Positions 8,220 to 17,307 of a stretch of DNA of 64,000 nt are shown in pieces. Origin of the DNA: Hymenobacter sediminis (GTDB lineage Bacteria > Bacteroidota > Bacteroidia > Cytophagales > Hymenobacteraceae); assembly GCF_003231285.1 (NCBI RefSeq), contig NZ_QKNS01000003.1, forward strand, positions 186,001 to 250,000, read 5' to 3'. A program made the translations under genes and the position numbers. Below the pieces are notes generated by a model. That model was not told the origin of the DNA and ran no database searches. It saw nothing but the letters and a program-made list of their open reading frames with translations. Positions within the stretch are counted from its first letter, which is position 1. Every line of letters begins with the position of its first letter.

Positions 8220-9140
8220 ATGGCCCAACCCCTCGATTTAGCCGCTATCCGCTCGTTCGAAAACCTGGAGTTTTTGGCCCGCCAACTGGTGGAAGGGTTC
8301 ATTACGGGCCTGCACCAGTCGCCCTACCACGGGTTTTCGGTGGAATTCTCGGAGCACCGGCTTTACAACCCCGGCGAAAGCACCCGCCACCTCGACTGGA
8401 AGGTATTTGCGCGCACCGATAAGTTGTTTGTGAAGCGCTACGAAGAGGAAACCAACCTGCGCTGCCACCTGCTGCTTGATGTCAGCCCCAGTATGTATTA
8501 CCCCGCACCCACCCACGATAAACTGCGGTTTTCGGTGCTGTGCGCGGCGGCCATTACCACGCTGCTCCAGAAGCAGCGCGACGCCGTAGGGCTGGTTACC
8601 TTCTCCGATCAGGTGGAGTTGCAAACGCCGGTGCGCTCTACCAGCACCCACCGCCACACCCTGCTCCTGACGCTGCAGCAGTTGCTAGAGCGCCCCGCTA
8701 CCCCTGGCCGCACCCGCACCGATGTGTCGGGCGTTATTCACGCCATTGCCCAGCAAATCCCGAAACGCTCCTTGGTGGTGTTGTTTTCGGATATGTTGGG
8801 GAGAGCCCCCGAGGAGCAAACTGAAACCCTGGCTGCGCTGCAGCACCTGCGCCACCAGCACCACGAGGTACTGCTCTTTCATATTATGGACCGGGGCACG
8901 GAAGCTGATTTCAACTTCCAGGATCGGCCCTACCTCTTCGAGGACCTCGAAACCGGCCAGACGGTGAAGCTGCAGCCTGCCCAGGTGCGCGAGCAGTACC
9001 AGGCCACCATGCGCCGCTACGAGCAAGAGCTGGCCTTGCGCTGTGGTCAGTATAAAATTGACTTTGTGCCCGTTGATATCCGGGAGCCGTTTGATAAAGT
9101 GCTGTACGCCTACCTGGTAAAGCGCGGCAAAGCCCGGTAG
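8220..9140 (+). CDS. DUF58 domain protein (vWA-like)
   Basis: A 306-residue protein of the DUF58 family. It has the N-terminal motif LYNPGESTRHLDWKVFART, then KRYEEETN, and a von Willebrand A-type metal site DVSPSM near residue 90. In this family the protein usually works with a MoxR AAA+ ATPase as a chaperone or regulator. Here no MoxR gene is adjacent; a small membrane protein gene follows 34 nt later. A second, only distantly similar DUF58 gene lies in the Bat cluster at 27420-28319. Exact role unknown. Confidence 0.88.
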   Translation: MAQPLDLAAIRSFENLEFLARQLVEGFITGLHQSPYHGFSVEFSEHRLYNPGESTRHLDWKVFARTDKLFVKRYEEETNLRCHLLLDVSPSMYYPAPTHDKLRFSVLCAAAITTLLQKQRDAVGLVTFSDQVELQTPVRSTSTHRHTLLLTLQQLLERPATPGRTRTDVSGVIHAIAQQIPKRSLVVLFSDMLGRAPEEQTETLAALQHLRHQHHEVLLFHIMDRGTEADFNFQDRPYLFEDLETGQTVKLQPAQVREQYQATMRRYEQELALRCGQYKIDFVPVDIREPFDKVLYAYLVKRGKAR

Positions 9141-9174
9141 CCTTTTTTCTTATTTCAGTCCGCCTTCGTGCCGC

Positions 9175-9384
9175 ATGAATCTCATCGACATACTTTTCCC
9201 TTTTCTGTTCATCTGCCCGTTGTCGGCCGTCATGACGGTGTACATTGCCCATATGTACGGCCGGCGCTTCTGGCCCTGGCTGTTGTTTGGGTTGTTCGTG
9301 CCGTTGCTTTCCACGTTTGTGGCCATTGCCCTGGGCATTCGCGACGCCCGGCGTAATGAGGCTGCCGGCAAAACGGAGGAATAG
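9175..9384 (+). CDS. Small membrane protein, unknown function
   Basis: A 69-residue protein with two hydrophobic segments (residues ~4-26 and ~33-54) separated by HMYGRRFWPW, and a charged C-terminus ending in KTEE. It starts 34 nt after the DUF58 gene in the same direction, so it is probably co-transcribed. It resembles small hypothetical membrane proteins of Hymenobacter. I see no motif that suggests a function. Confidence 0.65.
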   Translation: MNLIDILFPFLFICPLSAVMTVYIAHMYGRRFWPWLLFGLFVPLLSTFVAIALGIRDARRNEAAGKTEE

Positions 9385-9387
9385 CGC

Positions 9388-10026
9388 CTACCCCGGTACG
9401 TTGTCTAAGGACTGCCAGAGGTACTTGCTGGCCAGGGTCCGGTAGGGGCGCCACGGTTCGGCCAGCTCTATCATGCGCTTGAGTAGGGCGCGGCCGGTTT
9501 CCTGCAGGCCATAGTGGCGGCGCATGGCGTTCTGAATGCCCAGGTCGCCTTCCGGAAATACGTCGGGCTGGTCAAGGGCAAACATCTGGAGCATCTGAGC
9601 CGTCCAGCGGCCTACCCCTTTAATTTGGGTGAGGTGCTGGGTAAACTCTTCCTCTGAAAGCTGGCTAAGGTGGGTATGGTCGAGCTGGTCGCGCTGGGCA
9701 AAATCGGCAATGGCGCGCAGGTAGCCTGCTTTCTGACGCGAGATGCCCGCCGCCCGCAAGTCTTCATCGGAAAGCAGCACCAGAGCTGCCGGCTCAGGGT
9801 AGCCCTCAGGCGGAAACAGGGCCTGCACCTTCCGCCAAATGGCCGCCGCCGCTTTTGTAGAAATCTGCTGACTTACAATGGCCCGCAGCAGGGCCAGATA
9901 CAGATCTTCGTGGGCAGAAGGCAGAATAGGGCGGCCCTGGCTGATGAGTTGAGCCAGCACCGGGTCGGCCTGCATGAGGTGCTGGAGGGCTGGGTTGGAA
10001 GAGGCAGAAAGGGTAGGAGCGGACAT
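9388..10026 (-). CDS. DNA-3-methyladenine glycosylase, AlkA-like
   Basis: A 212-residue HhH-GPD base-excision glycosylase. The family motif LLRAIVSQQISTKAA is at the N-terminal side, the helix-hairpin-helix is IKGVGRWTAQMLQMF, and the catalytic aspartate lies in FPEGDLGIQ. Such enzymes remove alkylated bases such as 3-methyladenine to start base-excision repair. It begins 21 nt downstream of the metallophosphoesterase gene and probably ends a three-gene operon with it and the antiporter. The short length fits AlkA homologues that lack the N-terminal Ada-related domain. Confidence 0.92.
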   Translation of the reverse strand: MSAPTLSASSNPALQHLMQADPVLAQLISQGRPILPSAHEDLYLALLRAIVSQQISTKAAAAIWRKVQALFPPEGYPEPAALVLLSDEDLRAAGISRQKAGYLRAIADFAQRDQLDHTHLSQLSEEEFTQHLTQIKGVGRWTAQMLQMFALDQPDVFPEGDLGIQNAMRRHYGLQETGRALLKRMIELAEPWRPYRTLASKYLWQSLDNVPG

Positions 10027-10047
10027 GAGATGAGCAAGAGGTGGGAG

Positions 10048-10713
10048 CTAGGCCAGCACAATATCCTGGGGAAACGTCGGAATCGAAACCTCCCCCAGCA
10101 GTTCTCCCGTGAACGATAGTCGCAGGCCGCTGAGGTTGCGGCCATAATAGGCTCCTGTGTCAATATAAAGGGCGTTAGCGGCCGCATCGAAGGTAGGAGC
10201 GCCCGTATCGGTGGGGGTGTGGCCCACCACTTGCCGCCGGCCTACATTGCGCAACGGGCCCCTACGCCAGAGCACCCCATCCATGTTTTCGGCATCGAGG
10301 GGGGTAGGGGTTTCGGCAAAGCCGGCGTGGCTGACCAGCACATGGTCGTTTTCCCAGGTGAAAGGGCGCTGACTTAGCCAGGCCAGGTGTTGGCCCAGCA
10401 TTTCCGGGCGACCCTGATACTGCTGCATGGTAGCGCGGCCACCCCAACCCAGCCAGGGTGTGTTAGGCCCGTTAGGGCCAAAATGCTTGAGCATTTCGTG
10501 CTCGTGGTTGCCCATCAGAAACACCGTACGGCCAGGATACTGCCGCTCCACCTCCAGAGCCAGCTGCACGCACTCCGGTCCAAAACGACCCCGATCTACC
10601 AGGTCGCCGGTTTGTACCAGTAATTCTTCCTGGGGCTGCCAGTACCCCAGCAACTCCCGAAATGTATAGTAGCAGCCGTGTACATCGCCAATCAGAAAGA
10701 GGTTGTGGTTCAT
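10048..10713 (-). CDS. Serine/threonine-type metallophosphoesterase
   Basis: A 221-residue calcineurin-like phosphoesterase. All metal-site motifs are present: GDVHG at residue 9, GDLVDRG near 36, GNHEHE near 67, then the histidine of SHAGFAETP and VVGHTPT near 160. This set is typical of PrpA/PrpB-like and lambda-type protein phosphatases, though small-molecule substrates are also possible. It lies between an antiporter gene (46 nt gap) and the AlkA-like gene (21 nt gap), all on the minus strand. Confidence 0.88.
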   Translation of the reverse strand: MNHNLFLIGDVHGCYYTFRELLGYWQPQEELLVQTGDLVDRGRFGPECVQLALEVERQYPGRTVFLMGNHEHEMLKHFGPNGPNTPWLGWGGRATMQQYQGRPEMLGQHLAWLSQRPFTWENDHVLVSHAGFAETPTPLDAENMDGVLWRRGPLRNVGRRQVVGHTPTDTGAPTFDAAANALYIDTGAYYGRNLSGLRLSFTGELLGEVSIPTFPQDIVLA

Positions 10714-10759
10714 GAAATGAGGAGAGGTAGCCAGATAGAACGCAAAATCAGCTTGGATG

Positions 10760-12025
10760 CTAATGAGCTGACGCCGGACCGGCCGAGTTGCTAAGCCCTA
10801 ATTTCTTAACCAATGGGCCAATAGTAAGTCCTTGCACGATGATACTGAAAATCACAACCACATAGGTTACCCCCACAATCAGGTCGCGCGGCATTGATTC
10901 GGGTAGCGACAGGGCCAGCGCTACTGAAATGCCGCCCCGTAAGCCACCCCAGGTAAGCACGCGCAGGGTAGGCCGGTCGAAACTGTACCGACGACGAAGC
11001 AGGCCAAGAGGTAAGGCCACCGAAACCAGACGGGCTAGCAGCACTACCACAATGGCTACGGCCCCAACCAGCAGAATAGTGCGGTTGATATCGAGTACCA
11101 GCATTTCGAGGCCGATGAGCACGAAAAGCACGGCGTTCAGAATCTCATCAAGTATTTCCCAGAACTTATCCAGGTATTCACGCGTCAGGTCCGACATGCC
11201 CTGAGCGCGCCCTTTGTCACCCACAATCAGCCCGGCTACTACCACGGCGAGCGGCCCCGATGTATGCAGAAGCGTGGCCAGTGCCGTGGTACCCATCACC
11301 AAGGCAAGTGTAAGCAGCACTTCTACTTTGTAGTTATCTATACTGCGAAGCGCCCAGAAGGTGATGTAGCCCAGCACTATTCCTAACAATACCCCGCCTA
11401 CTGCTTCGCGCAGAAACAGCGCGCCGATGACACCCGGTGTTGCCTGCTCAGCGCCGTACTGGGCAATCTGGAAGAGGCTCACGAACACGACTACCGCAAT
11501 GCCATCGTTAAAAAGCGACTCGCCAACAATCCTGATTTCCAGATTGGGCGCTATACGGGCCTCCTTCAGAATACCAAGCACTGCTATCGGGTCGGTAGGC
11601 GAAATGAGGGCGCCAAATAGCAGGCAATAAATGAAATGAGCCTGTAAGCCCACCAGCGGCAGCAGCCAGTATAGGGCCCCTGCTACCAGCACCGTCGAAA
11701 GTAGCGTTCCAACTACAGCCATGGCTCCTACCGCTCCCCGTTCCTGACCTAGGGCGCGCACATCTACATGGATGGCTCCCGCAAACAGCAGGAAGCTCAG
11801 CATCACCTGCATCAGTACCGTGTGGAAGTCAATGGTCCGTACTAGCTGGCTTACCGCCAGTACCCACGAAACGCCTAAACGGCCCAGCCCCACAACTAGC
11901 AACGACGACACTAGGGCCAGTACCATGAGGCCTATGGTACTCGGCAGACGTAGGAACCGGTAATTGATGTAGCCAAATAAGGCGGCTGCCACCACAATCA
12001 GGGCAAATGTGTTGTATAACTCCAT
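10760..12025 (-). CDS. Cation:proton antiporter (NhaP family)
   Basis: A 421-residue membrane protein starting at ATG 12025 (MELYNTFAL); an upstream TTG at 12052 is less likely. It has about 12 transmembrane segments, with the CPA1 signatures SPTDPIAVLGIL, GESLFNDGIAVVVF and the late motif TWGGLRGGISVALAL. It should exchange Na+ or K+ for protons across the inner membrane. It heads a likely operon with a metallophosphoesterase and an AlkA-like glycosylase. It is clearly a different subgroup from the antiporter at 2240-3532. Confidence 0.92.
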   Translation of the reverse strand: MELYNTFALIVVAAALFGYINYRFLRLPSTIGLMVLALVSSLLVVGLGRLGVSWVLAVSQLVRTIDFHTVLMQVMLSFLLFAGAIHVDVRALGQERGAVGAMAVVGTLLSTVLVAGALYWLLPLVGLQAHFIYCLLFGALISPTDPIAVLGILKEARIAPNLEIRIVGESLFNDGIAVVVFVSLFQIAQYGAEQATPGVIGALFLREAVGGVLLGIVLGYITFWALRSIDNYKVEVLLTLALVMGTTALATLLHTSGPLAVVVAGLIVGDKGRAQGMSDLTREYLDKFWEILDEILNAVLFVLIGLEMLVLDINRTILLVGAVAIVVVLLARLVSVALPLGLLRRRYSFDRPTLRVLTWGGLRGGISVALALSLPESMPRDLIVGVTYVVVIFSIIVQGLTIGPLVKKLGLSNSAGPASAH

Positions 12026-12064
12026 CAAAAGCAGCAGGGCGAATAATGACAAACCTATATGCCA

Positions 12065-12118
12065 GAACGCGTATCGGGAGCCTGAGGTTAAAATACTCTA
12101 GGTTCTCGATACGCGTTC
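12065..12118. repeat. Imperfect inverted repeat, 19-bp arms
   Basis: GAACGCGTATCGGGAGCCT (12065-12083) is the near-exact inverse complement of the segment at 12100-12118, with 2 mismatches and 16 nt between. It lies between the threonine aldolase stop and the antiporter start. It may act as a terminator without a U-run, or be a palindromic repeat element. Confidence 0.6.
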
Positions 12119-12149
12119 GGGTATTTATTGCTGGAAGAGCAGCTGCGGA

Positions 12150-13175
12150 TTATAGAGCGGCTAACGTCTGTTCCACACGGCTAATCATAGCATCGTCGAT
12201 ATCCAGGTGGGTTACGAAGCGAATCATCTGGGGGCCGAAGGATGACGCCCGAATTCCTTGCTGCTCCAACTGGGCCAGGAACTGCTCGGCGGGGGTAGTG
12301 TCCTGCAAGCGGAAAATAACCAGGTTGGTTTCTACCGGCATAACCTCTGCTACATAGCTCTGAGCGGCCAGGGTGGTACCCAACTGCTGAGCACGGCGGT
12401 GGTCATCAGCTAGGCGCTCCACGTTGTGCTCAAGGGCGTAGAGGCCTGCGGCGGCCAGGTAGCCGGCCTGGCGCATGCCACCGCCCATTACCTTCCGGAT
12501 GCGCTTGGTTTTCTGGATAAACTGCTTGCTGCCCAGCAGCACCGAGCCCACCGGCGTACCCAAGCCCTTGCTTAGGCATACGGAAATAGTGTCGAAGATG
12601 CGGCCGTACTCCTGCCCTGACTGGCCGGTAGCAACCAACGCGTTGAAGATGCGGGCTCCATCGAGGTGCAGCGCAATCTGGTGGCGGCGGGCTACCTCAG
12701 CAATAGCCTCCAACTCCGAAAGCTCGTAGCAGCTGCCGCCGCCGCGGTTGTGGGTGTTTTCCAGCGAAATCAGGCTGGTAGTGGGGTAGTGCACGTTCAC
12801 GGGCCGAATGGCGGCCTCTACCTGCGCAGCTGAAAGGCGGCCCCGATTACCGGGCAGCAGCGCTACTGAGGCTCCTGAGTGGAAGGCAATACCACCTACT
12901 TCCCACAAATAAATATGGGAGTTCTGCTCACAAATCACCTCCGATAAAGGCTCCGTATGGGCCTTGATGGCAATTTGGTTGGTCATGGTGCCGGAAGGGC
13001 AGAATAGGCCGGCCTCCAGCCCGAAACGGGCTGCTGCTTCCTGCTCCAAGGCCCGCACGGTGGGGTCTTCTTCGTACACATCGTCGCCCACACGGGCCTG
13101 GAACATGGCTTCCAGCATGGCCGGAGTAGGGCGCGTTACGGTGTCAGAACGCAGGTCAATTACGGAATCAGTCAT
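12150..13175 (-). CDS. ltaE: Low-specificity L-threonine aldolase
   Basis: A 341-residue fold-type I PLP enzyme. The start [12 protein letters not shown] is the family signature. The catalytic pocket motif [11 protein letters not shown] and the PLP-lysine region [14 protein letters not shown] are intact. It cleaves L-threonine and allo-threonine to glycine and acetaldehyde and supports glycine supply. Length is normal. It stands alone, divergent from the small gene at 13276 and followed by the inverted repeat at 12065. Confidence 0.95.
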   Translation of the reverse strand: MTDSVIDLRSDTVTRPTPAMLEAMFQARVGDDVYEEDPTVRALEQEAAARFGLEAGLFCPSGTMTNQIAIKAHTEPLSEVICEQNSHIYLWEVGGIAFHSGASVALLPGNRGRLSAAQVEAAIRPVNVHYPTTSLISLENTHNRGGGSCYELSELEAIAEVARRHQIALHLDGARIFNALVATGQSGQEYGRIFDTISVCLSKGLGTPVGSVLLGSKQFIQKTKRIRKVMGGGMRQAGYLAAAGLYALEHNVERLADDHRRAQQLGTTLAAQSYVAEVMPVETNLVIFRLQDTTPAEQFLAQLEQQGIRASSFGPQMIRFVTHLDIDDAMISRVEQTLAAL

Positions 13176-13228
13176 GGGGTTATGGTAGGGAAAAGCGGGA
13201 AAGGTTTCCCGGTTTCAAATTTAGTCGT

Positions 13229-13236
13229 TACTTTTG
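13229..13236 (+). promoter_or_regulatory. -7 box upstream of the 52-aa gene
   Basis: TACTTTTG matches TAnnTTTG 39 nt before ATG 13276. The -33 position has only TTC rather than TTG. Confidence 0.45.
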
Positions 13237-13275
13237 CCCCTCAATTTACTAGAAGACCTAAACCGACCCGGAAAA

Positions 13276-13434
13276 ATGACCGTTACCCGTCTGAAGCGGA
13301 AGCACCGCAAGAACATTGCCCGCGCTAACAACAAGCAGCGCGTTATTAAGCAACTGCTCCTCACCCCCGTTCTGAAGAACGTGGACCTCGACGAGCTGAA
13401 GTCCCGCTTCACCAAGACCGAAACCGCCGCTTAG
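13276..13434 (+). CDS. Small basic conserved protein
   Basis: A 52-residue, strongly basic protein starting at ATG 13276; an in-frame extension to 13234 runs through the promoter. It begins [13 protein letters not shown] and carries KNVDLDELK near the C-terminus. Similar tiny proteins occur in Cytophagales genomes. Its many Lys and Arg residues suggest binding to RNA or the ribosome, but that is inference. It has its own -7 box and a strong terminator, which supports a real single-gene unit. Confidence 0.72.
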   Translation: MTVTRLKRKHRKNIARANNKQRVIKQLLLTPVLKNVDLDELKSRFTKTETAA

Positions 13435-13496
13435 TCAGCCGCATTTCGCGTCTGGTGCGCCTACCCCGGTGTCGGTGGGTACTAACCAGAGCTTTC

Positions 13497-13532
13497 AAAA
13501 GCGCCTTTCCCTTTGGGGAGAGGCGCTTTTTT
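13497..13532 (+). terminator. Terminator of the 52-aa gene
   Basis: AAAAGCGCCT and AGGCGCTTTT form a perfect 10-bp stem followed by a T-run. The A/T-rich flanks let it work in both directions, so it may also serve 13550-14044. Confidence 0.88.
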
Positions 13533-13549
13533 AGTTTGGTACATTCGGC

Positions 13550-14044
13550 TTATTTCGGCCCTAGCTCAATCACCTGTAGCTGCTGCACTTTGCCCGCCGC
13601 CACTTCAAACCGCAGCAGGGTGCGCACTTTATGAAAGCCGTGACGACCCGCCGCGCCGGGGTTGAGGTGGAGCAAACCCAGGCGCGGGTCGGGCATTACT
13701 TTCAGAATGTGAGAGTGTCCGCTGATAAACAGGCCGGGGCGCTCCTGTTGTACCAGGGCGCGGCCGGCGGGGCTGTAATGACCAGGGTACCCGCCAATGT
13801 GCGTCATCAGCACGCGCAGGCCCTCTACCTCAAAATTTTGCACCAGCGGCTGAGTGCGCCGCACATCCTGGCCATCAATGTTGCCATACACGCCGCGCAA
13901 GGGGGCTATAGTTTCCAGCGTTTCAGCCACCTCGGCCGTCCCAAAGTCGCCGGCGTGCCATATTTCGTCGCAGCCGCGCAAATGGTGCACTATCCGGTCA
14001 TCGAGGTAGCTGTGGGTGTCAGAAAGTAGGCCTATTTTCTTCAT
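13550..14044 (-). CDS. Metallophosphoesterase, YfcE/MJ0936 type
   Basis: A 164-residue phosphodiesterase. The motifs SDTHSY at residue 8, HAGDFG near 31, GNIDG near 55, THIGGYPG and SGHSHI near 110 supply the two-metal site. Proteins of this group hydrolyse small phosphodiester substrates in vitro; the natural substrate is unknown. A TACCTTCG -7-like sequence lies a few nt upstream of the start on the minus strand, which implies a very short leader. Confidence 0.9.
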   Translation of the reverse strand: MKKIGLLSDTHSYLDDRIVHHLRGCDEIWHAGDFGTAEVAETLETIAPLRGVYGNIDGQDVRRTQPLVQNFEVEGLRVLMTHIGGYPGHYSPAGRALVQQERPGLFISGHSHILKVMPDPRLGLLHLNPGAAGRHGFHKVRTLLRFEVAAGKVQQLQVIELGPK

Positions 14045-14306
14045 GAAAGCGAAGGTAGAGGGATATTATTGGTGGGATAAGGGTGGAAGAGTAACGGATT
14101 AGGCAGGCTACAGATACAGTTATGTTTATACTAGTAGGCCCTTATCTGGCTACCAACTACCAAGGTCTAACTACCCCCTGATACAACACAACCGCTAACA
14201 TCCCGTATCTTGCCCGACCCCCGGTGCTTTCGTTTCCGGGGAAATATGCTGTGTTTTGCAGCATCCCGCCTGAGTCCCCTTTTTGCCCTCTCCAGATTAC
14301 CCCGCG

Positions 14307-15008
14307 ATGAACGTTTTCATCAACGATATTCCGCTGATTATCAAGAAAAACAGCGAGAAGATATACAAGCACAAGTACGACCTGATTCTGAATCCGGAGG
14401 ATGAGTTCATCTCGAAGGATCTGGTAGGCGACGTGCTCGTGCGCGACGTGACGGACGTGTTTGTGGACCGGTTGCTGCGCCTCATGGAAGTAAAAAAGCT
14501 GAAGAAGCTCACTTCCCTGACCCTACTGGCCCGCAAGAAAAAACGCCTGATTCTACACCTCAAGGATCAGTTCAAGATTGTGAAAGCTGCCGGCGGACTG
14601 GTGGTGCAGGATGGTAAGATTCTGATGATCTTCCGCCTGGGTAAATGGGATTTGCCGAAGGGCAAGCTCAAGAAAGAAGAAGACCCCGTGCTGGGGGCCC
14701 TGCGAGAAGTAGAAGAGGAGTGCAACATTAAGGTAGAAATAGGGGAGAAGCTGCCCAGCACCTGGCATTCCTACGCCTACAACGGCAACAAAATCCTGAA
14801 AAAAACGAACTGGTACATCATGCGCTGCCTCGATGACTCGCTGATGAAGCCCCAGGCCGAAGAGTACATCGAGGAAGTGCGGTGGATGACCCCGCAGGAT
14901 GCCTTGGCCGTTCTAGATGAGTCGTACGCCAGCATTGCGCTGGTAGTTCGCCATTACCTGAGCGAAACTGCCGGCCAAGCCCCCGCCGACCAGGAGTCAG
15001 CAAATTGA
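14307..15008 (+). CDS. NUDIX hydrolase with N-terminal extension
   Basis: A 233-residue protein starting at ATG 14307 (MNVFINDIPL); a TTG eight codons upstream is less likely. Residues ~1-95 form an uncharacterised Lys-rich domain seen in Bacteroidota homologues. The NUDIX domain follows, with the box GKLKKEEDPVLGALREVEEE near residue 125. NUDIX enzymes cleave nucleoside diphosphates linked to another group; the substrate here cannot be predicted. A lipoprotein gene begins 18 nt downstream, so the two are probably co-transcribed. Confidence 0.9.
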   Translation: MNVFINDIPLIIKKNSEKIYKHKYDLILNPEDEFISKDLVGDVLVRDVTDVFVDRLLRLMEVKKLKKLTSLTLLARKKKRLILHLKDQFKIVKAAGGLVVQDGKILMIFRLGKWDLPKGKLKKEEDPVLGALREVEEECNIKVEIGEKLPSTWHSYAYNGNKILKKTNWYIMRCLDDSLMKPQAEEYIEEVRWMTPQDALAVLDESYASIALVVRHYLSETAGQAPADQESAN

Positions 15009-15026
15009 TCTTAGTTCGCCTTGCCT

Positions 15027-15503
15027 ATGCTTCGTATCTGCTACCTACCCCTGCTACTATTGTTAGGCCTGGCCGCCTGCTCTGGTTCGCAAACGGTATC
15101 GGAGGCGAACATGCCCACGACCCAGCCGGCTGCCTCGCCTCCTGCCGCGGTTGATGTGCCCGCCCTCATGGGCCGCAATATTGATCAAATACGGCGAGTG
15201 CTCGGCAATCCGCGCGAAACCCAGGACCAGAAAGTTGGTCCTGAGCCGACTGCTGAGCAGATGAAGGCCACGAAAGGCGAAGACTGGATTAACACCTTCG
15301 AGCGCAACGGCGTTACCATTGTGGCTACGTTCAATGCCCGCAACCGCAAAGTGCGCGACTTGGTGCTAATCGGTACCGATGAGGACGAAATTCTGCAGAA
15401 AGGCAACCTGAGTCTGACGGCCAGCGAGTACATCGTCCTACCCGTAGTCAACCCCCAGAACAACCGCGAAATTGTAGGGATGCGCATAGTGGACCGTAAG
15501 TAA
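15027..15503 (+). CDS. Hypothetical lipoprotein
   Basis: A 158-residue protein starting at ATG 15027, with a hydrophobic signal and lipobox LAAC (Cys 20). After a Pro/Ala/Thr-rich linker comes a globular part with MGRNIDQIRRVLGNP and a C-terminal region containing VVNPQNNREIVGMRI. The 'x-I-D-Q-I-R-x-x-L-G-x-P' pattern is reminiscent of SmpA/BamE-like small outer-membrane lipoproteins, but this is only a resemblance. It follows the NUDIX gene by 18 nt. Confidence 0.75.
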   Translation: MLRICYLPLLLLLGLAACSGSQTVSEANMPTTQPAASPPAAVDVPALMGRNIDQIRRVLGNPRETQDQKVGPEPTAEQMKATKGEDWINTFERNGVTIVATFNARNRKVRDLVLIGTDEDEILQKGNLSLTASEYIVLPVVNPQNNREIVGMRIVDRK

Positions 15504-15519
15504 TCCCTACCCCCTTCAT

Positions 15520-15561
15520 AACAGAAAAGGCCCGCTGACAAATCAGTGGGCCTTTTCTGTT
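15520..15561. terminator. Bidirectional terminator
   Basis: AACAGAAAAGGCCC and GGGCCTTTTCTGTT form a perfect stem between the convergent lipoprotein and coaD genes. Confidence 0.9.
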
Positions 15562-15573
15562 AGCCGATATGCT

Positions 15574-16038
15574 TTACTGAGCAACGGGGGGTAGGGCGAA
15601 GGGTACGAAATCATCAACGTTACCCCCGAAGCGGTGAATTTCCCGAATAATGGTGCTGCTAATAGCTGCCAGGGCCGGAGAAGTAATCAAAAACACCGTT
15701 TCCAGCTCCGGATTGACGTGGCGGTTGGCCTGGGCAATGGTGTTTTCGTACTCGAAGTCGGTGGTGTTGCGCAGGCCCCGCAGCAGAAACCGGGCCCCCA
15801 CCTCGCGGGCAAAATCGGCAGTAAGGCCTTTGTACGCCTGCACCGACACGCGCGGCTCGTCGCGGAAAACTTCCTGAATCATTTCTATCATCTGCTCCAC
15901 GGGAAGGTAGCGCTGCTTGCTGCTGTTGTTGCCAATGGCAATGATGACCTCATCGAACAGCGCCGCACCTCGCCGTACTACATCCAAGTGACCATTGGTA
16001 AAGGGGTCGAAGGAGCCAGGGAAAAGAGCAATTCTCAT
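15574..16038 (-). CDS. coaD: Phosphopantetheine adenylyltransferase
   Basis: A 154-residue enzyme of normal length for CoaD, the fourth step of coenzyme A synthesis. It transfers AMP from ATP to 4'-phosphopantetheine. The nucleotidyltransferase motif GSFDPFTNGHLD is at residue 8 and the C-terminal ISSTIIRE motif near 128. LLRGLRNTTDFEYE is the conserved substrate-binding segment. It follows the DUF3822 gene, a common Bacteroidota arrangement, but here a palindromic repeat separates the two. Confidence 0.97.
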   Translation of the reverse strand: MRIALFPGSFDPFTNGHLDVVRRGAALFDEVIIAIGNNSSKQRYLPVEQMIEMIQEVFRDEPRVSVQAYKGLTADFAREVGARFLLRGLRNTTDFEYENTIAQANRHVNPELETVFLITSPALAAISSTIIREIHRFGGNVDDFVPFALPPVAQ

Positions 16039-16142
16039 AGCAGAAAACAGAGGTAGAATATTAGCCAGGAGCCAAACAGAGCACTGTGCTCAGACGCTTC
16101 TTAGGCCTCGTAGACCGTAAAGATTGTTGTCGACAACAAGCC

Positions 16143-16237
16143 CGTCATGCGGAATGCCGTGAAGCATCGCGCGTGCTGATGTTAGATTACCATTGCCACG
16201 TCAGCACGCGCGATGTCTCGACAAGCTCGGAACGGAG
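16143..16237. repeat. Palindromic repeat family A, copy 1
   Basis: CATCGCGCGTGCTGA (16165-16179) and TCAGCACGCGCGATG (16201-16215) form perfect 15-bp arms around 21 nt. Outer flanks GTCATGCGGAATG and CTCGACAAGCTCGGAAC match copies at 44028 and 49175. It sits between coaD and DUF3822. Confidence 0.85.
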
Positions 16238-16263
16238 TTCTTTTAGCTGCCTTTCCATATGCC

Positions 16264-17139
16264 CTAGCACAGATGCAGGGCGTACAACTCGAAGTAGCGG
16301 TACTCGAATACGTCGTTGAGGCGGTAGCTGTAGCCCAGATCGTAGGGGCGGTTGCCGAAGCGAATATTGCGGATGTACTTGCGCAGGATAGTGAACAGCT
16401 CCGAGTCGTGAGTAAGGTCGCCCCAAACCGTTACCACGTCCTGATCGGGGTTAAGCTGCAACTCCTGCATCACCAGAATGGTGTAGTAGATTAGGTCTTC
16501 GGGGGTGCTGAACGGAAACACGTTGCAGAGTTCCGGCTGCTTGTCGCGCATGGCCAGCAGGGTTACTTCCTGGTGGCTGATGCTGAGATAGATGCGTCGG
16601 GCGCCGCTCTGCTCATTTTGGTGGGCAACGCCTTCCAGCAAAGCGCTGGTATGATGCAGGAGCCGTCCTTCGGGGTAAGTCGCCTGAAACCATTCGGCCA
16701 GGCCCCGCTCGGCGGCAAAAATGCTGGTGATTTCCAGGCCCGAATGAGTATAGTGCTGCACCCGTTCGCGCTGCAAATCAATGTTATGGTGCAGGCGCAG
16801 ATAGGCGGCCTCATCACCGGCCCGGAACAGTGAGGCCGGCAGCAGCGTGAAATGGCGGTTCTGCACGGCCAAGTGTACCCGATTCCAGCCGGTGCGGCCA
16901 ACTACCTCCTGTTCAGCCGCCAGGGCCTGTAGCTGGGCGGCCAGAGGGGTAGCAGCATCGGGGGCGGCGTAGTCTTCCAGGGCCACAAATTTGTTACGCC
17001 GCACATCGGCCACGCCCACGCGCACCCCCGCCGGACCGGCCATCAGGTACAGGTTGTAGGCAGATGGATTGTCCAGGTCCAAGGTTTCGTCGTGCAGGCG
17101 CTGCAGGGCAGTCGGGGGCATCAGAACGGAAGTGGACAT
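16264..17139 (-). CDS. DUF3822 family protein
   Basis: A 291-residue protein starting at ATG 17139 (MSTSVLMPP); an extension to 17265 is not family-like. It matches DUF3822, a Bacteroidota family with an ASKHA (actin/hexokinase-like) fold. Visible traits are YNLYLMAG, the segment VHLAVQNRHFTLLP and the C-terminal DVFEYRYFELYALHLC. The gene usually sits next to coaD and rsmD; only coaD is found here. Function unknown. Confidence 0.85.
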   Translation of the reverse strand: MSTSVLMPPTALQRLHDETLDLDNPSAYNLYLMAGPAGVRVGVADVRRNKFVALEDYAAPDAATPLAAQLQALAAEQEVVGRTGWNRVHLAVQNRHFTLLPASLFRAGDEAAYLRLHHNIDLQRERVQHYTHSGLEITSIFAAERGLAEWFQATYPEGRLLHHTSALLEGVAHQNEQSGARRIYLSISHQEVTLLAMRDKQPELCNVFPFSTPEDLIYYTILVMQELQLNPDQDVVTVWGDLTHDSELFTILRKYIRNIRFGNRPYDLGYSYRLNDVFEYRYFELYALHLC

Positions 17140-17307
17140 AGGCGAGGCGGAAGAAGTAAGCACAGGGAAAGAACTAGAGCAAAAGCCGCTAAAGGTACGC
17201 AGGCGCCGCCCGACTCGAAAGCACCATTGGGCACCTACCGGGCTAAACGGCCCCAACCCGCGCAAATTTCCGCCGCCCTACCCCTGGCAGCAGCCTAAAG
17301 GCTCCTC

